A program made the translations under genes and the position numbers. Under the pieces are notes generated by a model. The model made no database searches, was not told where the DNA came from, and saw only the letters and a program-made list of their open reading frames with translations. This document shows positions 9,874 to 17,666 of a stretch of 64,000 nucleotides of DNA, one piece after another (position 1 is the stretch's first letter; every line of letters starts with the position of its first letter). Source of the DNA: Streptomyces fulvorobeus (lineage in GTDB: Bacteria; Actinomycetota; Actinomycetes; Streptomycetales; Streptomycetaceae). The DNA is taken from NCBI RefSeq assembly GCF_013167895.1, contig NZ_BLWC01000001.1, positions 5,518,001 through 5,582,000 on the forward strand. The letters are read 5' to 3'.

Positions 9874-10712
9874 CCACCCTGATCACCGGCGGGGACCCGG
9901 AGAAGGCGGCTGAGCGGCCCCGGATGTCGCCGCGCCGCCGGCGCCGGATCTCCCAGGGAGTGCAGTACGCCGTCTTCGCGGTCGCCGTGGTGGTCGTGGG
10001 CGCGCTGGCCGACTGGCAGCAGTTGCGGGAGCAGTTCCTGGACCTGTCGGTCGCCCGGCAGCTCTTCCCCGAACTCATCACCGTCGCGCTGCTGAACACC
10101 GTGGTGTACACGCTGACCGGTTTCGGCGTCGGACTCGTGCTGGGACTCGTCGTCGCCCTGATGCGGCTGTCGTCCGTCGCGCCCTACCGCTGGCTGGCGA
10201 TGGCGTACATCGAGTTCTTCCGTGGCCTGCCCGCCCTGCTGATCTTCATCTTCGTCGGGGTGGGCGTCCCCCTCGCCTTCCCGGGAATCGTCTTTCCCGG
10301 GGAGACGTACGGGCAGGTCGCCTGCGCCCTGGGGCTGGTCTCCGCCGCGTACATGGCCGAGACCATCCGGGCGGGTATCCAGGCCGTACCGCGCGGCCAG
10401 TTGGAGGCCGCGCGGACGCTCGGCATGTCGCACGCCACCGCGATGCGGTCGATCGTGATCCCCCAGGCATTCCGGATCATCGTGCCGCCGCTCACCAACG
10501 AGATGGTCCTGCTCTTCAAGGACTCCTCGCTCGTGCTCTTCCTGGGAGTCACGTTGCAGCAGCGTGAACTCACCAAGTTCGGCCGGGACCTGGCGAGCAC
10601 GACGGCCAACACGACGCCCATCTTCGTGGCGGGCCTGTGCTACCTCCTGGTCACGATCCCGCTCGGCTACCTCGTACGGCGTCTTGAGGCCCGTCATGCA
10701 CAGGAACGGTGA
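9870..10712 (+). CDS. Polar amino-acid ABC transporter, permease
   Basis: A 280-residue membrane protein. The GTG at 9870 overlaps the stop of the binding-protein gene (GTGA), which fixes the start. It begins with a basic cytoplasmic tail, then about five transmembrane helices (for example VFAVAVVVVGALA and ITVALLNTVVYTLTGFGVGL). The EAA loop that contacts the ATPase is seen as QLEAARTLGMSHATAMRSIV followed by PQAFRIIVPPL. This is the HisM/GlnP type, normally a homodimer in the membrane. Confidence 0.9.
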   Translation: MTTLITGGDPEKAAERPRMSPRRRRRISQGVQYAVFAVAVVVVGALADWQQLREQFLDLSVARQLFPELITVALLNTVVYTLTGFGVGLVLGLVVALMRLSSVAPYRWLAMAYIEFFRGLPALLIFIFVGVGVPLAFPGIVFPGETYGQVACALGLVSAAYMAETIRAGIQAVPRGQLEAARTLGMSHATAMRSIVIPQAFRIIVPPLTNEMVLLFKDSSLVLFLGVTLQQRELTKFGRDLASTTANTTPIFVAGLCYLLVTIPLGYLVRRLEARHAQER

Positions 10713-10734
10713 ACACGAGGTGGGGAGGGCTGAG

Positions 10735-11502
10735 ATGACGGCGGGTACTCCGGCGATCGAGATCCGCGGACTGCGCAAGTCGTTCGGCGATGTCGAAGTG
10801 CTGCGCGGGATCGACTTCACGGTCGCGGCCGGAGAGGTCGTCTGCGTGGTCGGCCCCTCGGGGTCGGGGAAGTCGACCCTGCTCCGCTGTGTCAACCTGC
10901 TGGAGGAACCCACCGGCGGCACGGTCACCGTCGGTGGTGTCGACATGAGCGATCCGGACATCGATCTGGACGCGATGCGCCGCCGGATCGGCATGGTCTT
11001 CCAGCAGTTCAACCTCTTCCCCCACCTGAGCGTGTTGGAGAACCTGACGATCGCCCAGCGCAGGGTTCTCGGGCGCGACCGGGAGAAGGCGGGCCGCATC
11101 GCCCGGGAGAACCTCGTGAAGGTCGGCCTGGCGGACCGCGAGGACAGCTTCCCCTCCCAGCTGTCCGGCGGCCAGCAGCAGCGGGTGGCCATCGCACGGG
11201 CCCTGTCGATGGGACCCGGCCTGATGCTCTTCGACGAGCCGACGAGCGCGCTCGACCCCGAGCTGGTAGGCGACGTCCTGGGAGTGATGCGCACCCTGGC
11301 GGACGAGGGCATGACGATGATGGTCGTCACCCACGAGATGGGCTTCGCCCGTGACGTGGCCGACCGGGTGGTCTTCATGGACGACGGCCGCGTGGTGGAG
11401 GAGGGCACCCCGCAGGAGGTGCTGACCCGGCCGGAACACCCACGGACCAAGGCGTTCCTCGCCCGGGTCCTGAACCCGGGCGCCGTGCGGCCGGAGGGCT
11501 AG
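10735..11502 (+). CDS. Polar amino-acid ABC transporter, ATP-binding protein
   Basis: A 255-residue GlnQ/HisP-type ATPase. Walker A is GPSGSGKST, the Q-loop is VFQQFNLFPH, the signature is LSGGQQQRVAIARAL, Walker B is LMLFDEPTSALD and the switch histidine is in VVTHEMGFA. The ATG at 10735 has a GGGGAGGG site just upstream and lies 22 nt after the permease stop. It completes the importer and powers uptake from the cytoplasmic face. Confidence 0.92.
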   Translation: MTAGTPAIEIRGLRKSFGDVEVLRGIDFTVAAGEVVCVVGPSGSGKSTLLRCVNLLEEPTGGTVTVGGVDMSDPDIDLDAMRRRIGMVFQQFNLFPHLSVLENLTIAQRRVLGRDREKAGRIARENLVKVGLADREDSFPSQLSGGQQQRVAIARALSMGPGLMLFDEPTSALDPELVGDVLGVMRTLADEGMTMMVVTHEMGFARDVADRVVFMDDGRVVEEGTPQEVLTRPEHPRTKAFLARVLNPGAVRPEG

Positions 11503-11693
11503 GCACGGGGCAGGCCGCCCAGCGGGGGCCTGGCGACCGTGAAGCCGTGGTGTACGTCCCTGTGGCGGTGGTGTCAGCGGCTCCCCCTCTGCGGGGCCGT
11601 GCCCGGCTGGCCGGGCTCATGAGCCGGTGCCGCCCGAGGGGGTGCGGGGAGGGCTGTGACGGCGAGGGGAGGCCGTGGCCGCCGCAACCTCCC

Positions 11694-11729
11694 TATAGTG
11701 GTGCCGCGTTGATCGTACGATCGCAACGC
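11694..11729 (+). promoter_or_regulatory. Probable promoter/operator region of the P450 pair
   Basis: TATAGT at 11694-11699 resembles a -10 box. Just downstream lies the perfect 12-bp palindrome GATCGTACGATC (11711-11722), flanked by GCGTTG (11706-11711) and CAACGC (11724-11729). It ends 30 bp before the P450 start and would suit a dimeric repressor. No regulator gene is adjacent. Confidence 0.4.
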
Positions 11730-11758
11730 GTGAAGCTTCCGCCACAGGAGTCAGGACG

Positions 11759-13072
11759 ATGACGCACCCCTCTTCCGCCGTGCCGTCACCCGAACCCACG
11801 ACGGAGGCCCGCACCGGCGCCGGCTGCCCCGTGGGTCCGGGACCGGCCGCGGTCCCCCTCGGCGGGCCCGGGTTCCAGGCCGAACCGCAGGCTCTCTACC
11901 AGGCCATGCGCCGCGAGCGCGGGCCGGTCGTGCCCGTGGAGCTGGCCGGGGGCGTCCCGGCCTGGCTGGTCATCGGATACCGGGAGCTCCACCAGGTCAC
12001 CGGCGACGGCGCGTTGTTCCCCCGGGACGTCGGGCTGTGGAACCAGTGGGACAGCCTGCCCGAGGACTGGCCGCTCCTGCCGATGGTCGGGCGGCCCATG
12101 CCGTCCATCTACTTCACCGCCGGCGCCGAGCACCGGCGGCACGCCGAGATGGTGGGGCCCGCGCTCGAAGGAGTGGAACCGCACGAACTGCGCGCGCACT
12201 GCGAGCAGTTGTCGGACCGCCTGATCGACGGGGTGTGCCGGCGCGGGACCGCCGACCTGATCGCCGACTTCGCCGTACCCCTCCCCGTGCTCGTACTCGC
12301 CCGCCTCCTCGGCTTCCCGGACGACGAGGGGCCGGAGATCGCCCAGGTGCTGAAGGAGCTGGCCGACGGCGGGTCCGGGGCGCAGGAGGCTTACGCACGG
12401 TTCGGGGAACACATGAGCCGGCTGCTCTCCGCCCGCCGGGCGGCACCCGGCAACGACGTGACGTCCCGGATGCTGGCCCACCCCGAGGCGTTCACCGACG
12501 AGGAGTACGTACTCGACCTGATGGCCGTCACGGCCGCCGGGCACCTCCCCACCGCCGACTGGATCGGCAACTCCCTGCGGCTGATGCTCACCGACGACGT
12601 GTTCGCCGAGGCCCTCGCGGGCGGCCGGCGCAGCGTCGCCGAGGCCATGAACGAGGTGCTGTGGGAGGACTGCCCCAACCAGATACTCGCCGGGCGCTGG
12701 GCGGCCAGGGACACCCGGCTCGGCGGACAGGACATCCGGGCGGGGGACATGCTGCTGCTCGGGCTGGGAGCGGCCAACACCGACCCGCACATGCGTCAGC
12801 ACCTGTCCGCCACGGGGAGCCGGGCGGGGCAGGGCGCCAACAGCGCGCACCTCGCCTTCAGCCACGGCGAGTACCGCTGCCCGTTTCCCGCGCAGGAGAT
12901 CGCCGAGATCATCGCCCGTACCGGCATCGAGGTGCTTCTCGACCGGCTGCCCGACCTCGCACTCGCCGTCGACGCGCGGGATCTCGTACGGCGGCCCTCC
13001 GCCTTCCTGCGCGGAATGAACTCGCTCCCCGTCCGCTTCACCCCCGTGCGTCCGACAGGAGACTCGTCGTGA
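11759..13072 (+). CDS. CYP157-like cytochrome P450 without an ExxR motif
   Basis: A 437-residue cytosolic P450-fold protein. The expected K-helix ExxR is replaced by EVLW (in NEVLWED). The I-helix segment is AGHLPTADWIGN, with no acid-alcohol pair. The heme region FSHGEYRCPFPAQ keeps the Cys but not the Gly two residues later. These features point to the CYP157 family, known from Streptomyces for lacking ExxR and for pairing with CYP154 enzymes next to conservons. Here it overlaps the next P450 by GTGA. Whether it is catalytic is uncertain; the substrate is unknown. An AGGAG site lies 7 nt before the ATG. Confidence 0.85.
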   Translation: MTHPSSAVPSPEPTTEARTGAGCPVGPGPAAVPLGGPGFQAEPQALYQAMRRERGPVVPVELAGGVPAWLVIGYRELHQVTGDGALFPRDVGLWNQWDSLPEDWPLLPMVGRPMPSIYFTAGAEHRRHAEMVGPALEGVEPHELRAHCEQLSDRLIDGVCRRGTADLIADFAVPLPVLVLARLLGFPDDEGPEIAQVLKELADGGSGAQEAYARFGEHMSRLLSARRAAPGNDVTSRMLAHPEAFTDEEYVLDLMAVTAAGHLPTADWIGNSLRLMLTDDVFAEALAGGRRSVAEAMNEVLWEDCPNQILAGRWAARDTRLGGQDIRAGDMLLLGLGAANTDPHMRQHLSATGSRAGQGANSAHLAFSHGEYRCPFPAQEIAEIIARTGIEVLLDRLPDLALAVDARDLVRRPSAFLRGMNSLPVRFTPVRPTGDSS

Positions 13073-14310
13073 AGTGCCCCCACGCCGCCGTCGTCATCGA
13101 TCCCCTGGTGCGGGACCTCGACGGGGAGACCGAACGGCTGCGCGACGCGGGGCCGCTGGCGCGGATCGAGCTGCTCGGCGTGCCGGCCTGGGCCGTCACC
13201 CGGCACGCCGAGGCGCGCCGCCTGCTCCTGGACCCCCGGCTGGTGAAGGACCTCGCCGCCTGGGGGCTCTGGCGGAGCGGAGAGGTGACGCGCTCCTGGC
13301 CGCTCATCGGCATGGTCGACGCGGGACGCTCCATGTTCACCGTGGACGGGGCGGAGCACCGGAGGCTGCGGACCAAGACCTCCCAGGCGCTCACTCCGCG
13401 GCGGCTTGAGGAGATACGCCCGGACATCGAGCGGTTCACCGGCGAGCTGCTCGACGACCTCGCCGCGCGCGGCCGGGGCGGGGAGGTCGTCGACCTCAAG
13501 AGCGTGTTCGCCCAGCCGCTGCCCATGCGGGTCGTCGGACTGCTGATGGGCGTGGACGAGTCCCAGCACGCCATGCTGGCCCAGCGGTACAAGGCGTTCT
13601 TCTCGATGCTCACTCCGCACGAGGAACGGCTTGCCCTCCTCGCCGAGCTGGACGTCTTCTACACGAGCCTGGTCCGGGAGAAGGCCGCCCGGCCCACGGA
13701 CGATCTCACCAGCGCGCTCGTCCTCGCCGACGAAGGCGGGGAACCGCTCACGGAGGAAGAGGTGGTGGGCAACCTCAAGGCGATGGTGGCGGCCGGGCAC
13801 GAGACGACGATCGGGCTGATCCTGAACGCCGTGCGGGCCCTGCTCGCCCACCCCGACCAGTTGCGCGGGGTCCTGGCCGGTGAGTTCTCCTGGGAGCAGG
13901 TGATCGAGGAGACCCTGCGCTGGGACACCCCTACGACGCACCTGCTGATGCGCTTCGCGACGCAGGACATCCAGGTGGGCGACGACGTGATCGCCGAGGG
14001 GGAGGGCGTGGTCATCTCCTACCGGTCCATCGGCCGCGACACCGTGCAGCACGGCGCTGACGCCGATGCCTTCGACCTCACCCGCCCCGCGCCCGTCCGG
14101 CACATGACGTTCGGGCACGGCCCGCACATCTGTCCCGGGGCCGGGCTGTCCCGGGTGGAGGCGGCCATCGCGCTCCCGGCGCTGTTCGGGCGCTTCCCGG
14201 GGCTGCGGCTCGCGGTGGCGGACGACGAGATCCGCAGGCTGCCGGTGATGACGCAGAACGACATGGAGTCCTTCCCCGTCCTGCTGGAGGGCGCGGGGCC
14301 GGTGGGCTGA
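13069..14310 (+). CDS. Cytochrome P450 (possibly CYP154-like), partner of the CYP157-like gene
   Basis: A 413-residue bacterial class I P450. All key elements are present: I-helix AAGHETTIGL, K-helix EETLR (ExxR) and heme loop FGHGPHICPGAGLSR with the Cys ligand. It would need a ferredoxin and reductase encoded elsewhere. The GTG at 13069 overlaps the stop of the preceding P450, so the two are co-translated, matching CYP157-CYP154 tandem pairs of other streptomycetes. Assignment to CYP154 rests on that context rather than on alignment. Substrate unknown. Confidence 0.85.
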   Translation: MKCPHAAVVIDPLVRDLDGETERLRDAGPLARIELLGVPAWAVTRHAEARRLLLDPRLVKDLAAWGLWRSGEVTRSWPLIGMVDAGRSMFTVDGAEHRRLRTKTSQALTPRRLEEIRPDIERFTGELLDDLAARGRGGEVVDLKSVFAQPLPMRVVGLLMGVDESQHAMLAQRYKAFFSMLTPHEERLALLAELDVFYTSLVREKAARPTDDLTSALVLADEGGEPLTEEEVVGNLKAMVAAGHETTIGLILNAVRALLAHPDQLRGVLAGEFSWEQVIEETLRWDTPTTHLLMRFATQDIQVGDDVIAEGEGVVISYRSIGRDTVQHGADADAFDLTRPAPVRHMTFGHGPHICPGAGLSRVEAAIALPALFGRFPGLRLAVADDEIRRLPVMTQNDMESFPVLLEGAGPVG

Positions 14311-14355
14311 GCACGCCCCGCGGGCGGCCGTCACCGGGAACACGTGGAGAATGGT

Positions 14356-14391
14356 GACCGGGAACCCGGAGATCCGCGACCGGGAACCCGG
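14356..14391. repeat. Tandem 14-bp repeats downstream of the P450 pair
   Basis: GACCGGGAACCCGG occurs at 14356-14369 and 14378-14391, 22 bp apart, about two helical turns. Each copy contains the symmetric core CCGGG-AA-CCCGG. A partial copy (ACCGGGAAC) lies at 14333-14341. They could be a terminator-like element or paired protein sites. Confidence 0.45.
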
Positions 14392-14475
14392 GCATTGCCG
14401 GCGGCGGCCACCCGCTCCCCGGCCCACCGGTTCCTTTCGGCGGCCATCCGGCGGGGGTAGCGTCACGCGGCCTGA

Positions 14476-14489
14476 TCGAAGCGCTTCGA
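14476..14489. promoter_or_regulatory. LacI-family operator, copy 1 (upstream of lacI gene)
   Basis: TCGAAGCGCTTCGA is a perfect 14-bp palindrome with the central CG expected of LacI-family sites. The same sequence occurs at 14578, 23701 and 23893. This copy lies 139 bp before the regulator start. Confidence 0.8.
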
Positions 14490-14577
14490 CAAGTTCCTGG
14501 ACAGCTGGTACAGAGCGATCTAGGCTCCGGTGTATCCGCGCATGTCAGATCCGTCACAGAGACTCGAAGACGGCGTG

Positions 14578-14591
14578 TCGAAGCGCTTCGA
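14578..14591. promoter_or_regulatory. LacI-family operator, copy 2 (upstream of lacI gene)
   Basis: This is the same perfect palindrome as copy 1, 102 bp further downstream and 37 bp before the regulator start. Two copies before the regulator's own gene suggest autoregulation, possibly with DNA looping. Confidence 0.8.
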
Positions 14592-14628
14592 ACGCTCCGT
14601 CAGCAGTCACCCCGCAATGGAGAGCTGA

Positions 14629-15642
14629 ATGGTCACGCTTGCCGAGGTAGCCCAGCACGCCGGAGTCTCCGCGAGCACGGTGAGCTACGTCCTCAGCGGG
14701 AAGCGGTCCATCTCGGCCTCCACGCGCGAGCGGGTGGAGAAGAGCATCCAGCGGCTCGGCTACCACCCCAACGCGGGCGCCCGGGCCCTCGCCAGCAGCC
14801 GGTCCAACATCATCGCGCTGATGGTGCCGCTGCGCACCGACATGTACGTGCCGGTGATGATGGAGATCGCCATCGCGGTCGCCACCACGGCCCGGACCCA
14901 CGGGTACGACGTCCTCCTGCTCACCGGGGAGGAGGGCCCCGCGGCCGTACGGCGGATCGCCGGGAGCTCCCTGGCGGACGCCATGATCCTGATGGACGTC
15001 GAGCTCCAGGACGAGCGGCTGCCCCTGCTCAGGGAGGCCGGGCGGGCCGCCGTACTCATCGGGCTGCCCGCCGACCCCTCCGGACTGACCTGTGTGGACC
15101 TCGACTTCGAGGCGACCGGTGCGCTGTGCGTGGAACACCTCGCCGGGTTCGGACACCGCGAGATCGCCGTGATCGGGGAGGCCGCCGCCGTCTACGAGCG
15201 GCACACCGGCTTCGCCGAGCGCACCGTCGACGGGGTGCGGGCCAAGGCCCGTGAAACAGGCGTCCGGGTGCTCCACCGGCCCTGCGAGGGCGGGTACGCG
15301 GCGACGGCCGGCACACTGGCCCGGATCTTCGACGAGCGGCCGGGCACCACGGGCTTCGTCGTGCAGAACGAGGCAGCCGTCGAGCCGCTGCTCAACCTGT
15401 TGCGACAGCAGGGCCGGGCCGTGCCGGAGGACGTCTCCGTCGTCGCGATCTGCCCCGACCAGGTGGCGGCCCAGGCATCGGTGCGGCTCACCTCGGTCGC
15501 CATACCGGCGCAGGAGATGGGCCGCCGGGCGGTCGAGCAGGTCGTGGCCGAACTCGCGGGCCGCGGTACCGGCGAAGTCGAGCTGCTGGCGCCCGAGCTG
15601 ACCGTCAGAGCCAGCACGGGACCGGCCCCCGCCCGGGCATGA
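14629..15642 (+). CDS. LacI-family repressor of the xyloglucan-utilisation locus
   Basis: A 337-residue LacI/GalR regulator. The N-terminal helix-turn-helix and hinge are clear (TLAEVAQHAGVSASTVSYVL, then GYHPNAGARALASSRS). The sugar-binding domain follows (about residues 60-330) and ends with paired features such as LTSVAIPAQEMGRRAVEQVV. It would bind the TCGAAGCGCTTCGA palindromes found twice before its own start and twice between the divergent sugar operons, and be released by a xyloglucan-derived sugar. It is convergent with the GH42 gene, with only 27 bp between their stops. The inducer is inferred from context. Confidence 0.92.
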   Translation: MVTLAEVAQHAGVSASTVSYVLSGKRSISASTRERVEKSIQRLGYHPNAGARALASSRSNIIALMVPLRTDMYVPVMMEIAIAVATTARTHGYDVLLLTGEEGPAAVRRIAGSSLADAMILMDVELQDERLPLLREAGRAAVLIGLPADPSGLTCVDLDFEATGALCVEHLAGFGHREIAVIGEAAAVYERHTGFAERTVDGVRAKARETGVRVLHRPCEGGYAATAGTLARIFDERPGTTGFVVQNEAAVEPLLNLLRQQGRAVPEDVSVVAICPDQVAAQASVRLTSVAIPAQEMGRRAVEQVVAELAGRGTGEVELLAPELTVRASTGPAPARA

Positions 15643-15669
15643 GCGGGAGCCGGTACACCGTGCCGCCGG

Positions 15670-17652
15670 TCATGCCGCCGCGGTGCTCCTGAGTGCGGCG
15701 ACACCGTAGCGGTCCAGCTCGACGCTGCCGTCCGTCTTCGTGCCGGTCAGCAGATCGAGGTGCGGGCCCGGCAGTGTGACGCTCACCCGGCCCCGGCCGT
15801 GGTGCAGCAGGAAGAGCACGTCACCCCGGCGGACCGCCTCCACGCCGGCCGGCAGGTCCGCCAGTACGGGGCGGGCGCCCGCCCCGGCCGCCGCCCTGCC
15901 CAGCAGCTCACGAAGGGCGTGCGGGGCGGGCAGCGTCGACACGTACCAGGCGGTGCCCTTGCGCAGCACCGCCGGCAGACCGTCGAGCTCCCCGCCGCGA
16001 TAGGCGGAGACCGTCTCGGCGCTGTTGTCCGGCTCCAGCTCCTCGGACCAGAGCCCGCCGTCGAAGCCGTCGCACTCCACCGTGGCGCCCGCGTCGAGCG
16101 GCCACCACTCGTGGACCGTACGGATGCCGAACAGCTCCCGCAGCCGGACGTCCATGCCACCCGGCCTGATCCGGCCGTCCTCGTCGGCGATGCCGGTGAA
16201 GAAGCCGCAGACCAGGGTGCCCCCACCGCGCGCGTAGGCGACCAGGTTGCCGATCGCCGCGTCCGTGAGCAGATAGAGGTGGGGCACGACCACCATGCGG
16301 TACCCGCTCAGGTCGCCCTCCGGGCGGGCGAACCCGGTCGTGAACCCGCTCTCCCAGAGGCCGCGGTGCCAGGACCGGACGACCTCCGGGTAGGAGAGGA
16401 GCGAGGACGGCCGGCCCTCCCGCTCGCCGGCCCACCACGCGTCCCAGTCGTGCAGGATCGCGATGTCGTCGCCCGCCACGGCGGCGGCGCTCACCTCCGG
16501 GCCGATCAGGCCGAGCTCCGCCCCGAGCCGCTTGATCTCGCCGAAGGTACGGCCCTGCTCGCCCGCGTGGCTGAGCATCCCCGAATGGAACGTCTCGGCG
16601 CCCTGCCGCGACTGCCGCCACTGGAAGTAGCAGATGGCGTCGGCGCCCCGGGCCACCGACTGCATCGACCAGAGCCGGTTGAGCCCGGCGGGCTTGGGAT
16701 GGTTGACCCCGCGCCAGTTGACCGGGCCCGCGGCCTGCTCCATCACCATCCACGGGCCGCCGGCCTGCGAACGCGTCATGTCCGCGATCATGGCGTTGTA
16801 CTGGCCGCCCCGCGGGTCCCGTGGATCGGGGTAGACGTCGACCGAGACGACGTCCTCCTCGGCCGCCCACGCCCACGCGTCCTGACCCGACCAGAACGGC
16901 ATGAAGTTGGTGGTGACCGGGATGTGCGGGGTGTGCCGGGTGACGATGTCCCGTTCGGCGAGGTAGCACTCCATCAGGGCGTCGGACGTGAAACGCCTGA
17001 AGTCCAGCAGGTGCGCCGGGTTGTGCAGGTACTGCGCCTTGCGGGGTGGCAGGATCTCCGCCCAGGAGTCGTAGCGCTGGCTCCAGAAAGCGGTGCCCCA
17101 GGCTTCGTTGAGGGCCGACACCGTGGTGTGACGGCCGGTGAGCCAGCGACGGAAGTGCTCAGCGGTGGCATCGCACCAGCAGTGCGTGCAGTACTCGTTG
17201 TTGATGTGCCACACGGTGAGCGCCGGGTGGTCCGCGTACCGCGCCGCCAGGTCCTCGGTGAGTGCGGCGGCGTACTGCCGGTAGACGGGTGAGCTGGCGC
17301 AGAAGTGCTGCCGGGACCCGTACCAGATAACCGAGCCGTCCTCGGCGCGCGGCAGCGTCTCCGGGTGCCGGGCGCCCATCCACGGCGGCGGTGACGAGGT
17401 CGGCGTGGCCAGTACGACTCCGATGCCGTGCGCGTGCATCAGATCCATCAGCCGGTCGAGCCAGCCGAACTCCCGCGCGCCAGGTCTGGGTTCGATCATG
17501 GACCAGGAGAAGACGCCCACGGTGACGGAGTTGACGCCGGCCTCCCGCATGAGCCTGGCGTCCTCGGCCCACACCTCCTCGGGCCACTGCTCGGGGTTGT
17601 AGTCGCCGCCGAAGAGCACGCGGCCCCGGGTGGCGTCGCGCAGGGACGGCAT
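15670..17652 (-). CDS. GH42 beta-galactosidase
   Basis: A 660-residue glycoside hydrolase of family 42. The N-terminal barrel opens with FGGDYNPEQWPEEVW. The acid/base Glu is in WHINNEY and the nucleophile Glu in WMVMEQAAGPVNW. A Cys cluster follows the acid/base (YCTHCWCDA), a zinc-site pattern seen in some GH42 enzymes. The trimerisation and C-terminal beta domains complete the usual length. There is no signal peptide, so it acts inside the cell, probably removing galactose from imported xyloglucan fragments. The ATG at 17652 is chosen as the natural start; the gene lies 14 bp after the GH74 stop in the same operon. Confidence 0.92.
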   Translation of the reverse strand: MPSLRDATRGRVLFGGDYNPEQWPEEVWAEDARLMREAGVNSVTVGVFSWSMIEPRPGAREFGWLDRLMDLMHAHGIGVVLATPTSSPPPWMGARHPETLPRAEDGSVIWYGSRQHFCASSPVYRQYAAALTEDLAARYADHPALTVWHINNEYCTHCWCDATAEHFRRWLTGRHTTVSALNEAWGTAFWSQRYDSWAEILPPRKAQYLHNPAHLLDFRRFTSDALMECYLAERDIVTRHTPHIPVTTNFMPFWSGQDAWAWAAEEDVVSVDVYPDPRDPRGGQYNAMIADMTRSQAGGPWMVMEQAAGPVNWRGVNHPKPAGLNRLWSMQSVARGADAICYFQWRQSRQGAETFHSGMLSHAGEQGRTFGEIKRLGAELGLIGPEVSAAAVAGDDIAILHDWDAWWAGEREGRPSSLLSYPEVVRSWHRGLWESGFTTGFARPEGDLSGYRMVVVPHLYLLTDAAIGNLVAYARGGGTLVCGFFTGIADEDGRIRPGGMDVRLRELFGIRTVHEWWPLDAGATVECDGFDGGLWSEELEPDNSAETVSAYRGGELDGLPAVLRKGTAWYVSTLPAPHALRELLGRAAAGAGARPVLADLPAGVEAVRRGDVLFLLHHGRGRVSVTLPGPHLDLLTGTKTDGSVELDRYGVAALRSTAAA

Positions 17653-17666
17653 GGACGTCTCGTCTC

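Noticed and set aside
11614..11625. GGCTCATGAGCC palindrome upstream of the P450 pair
   Set aside because: It is a 12-bp palindrome but lies in a GC-rich stretch with several overlapping short repeats and has no clear link to a promoter.
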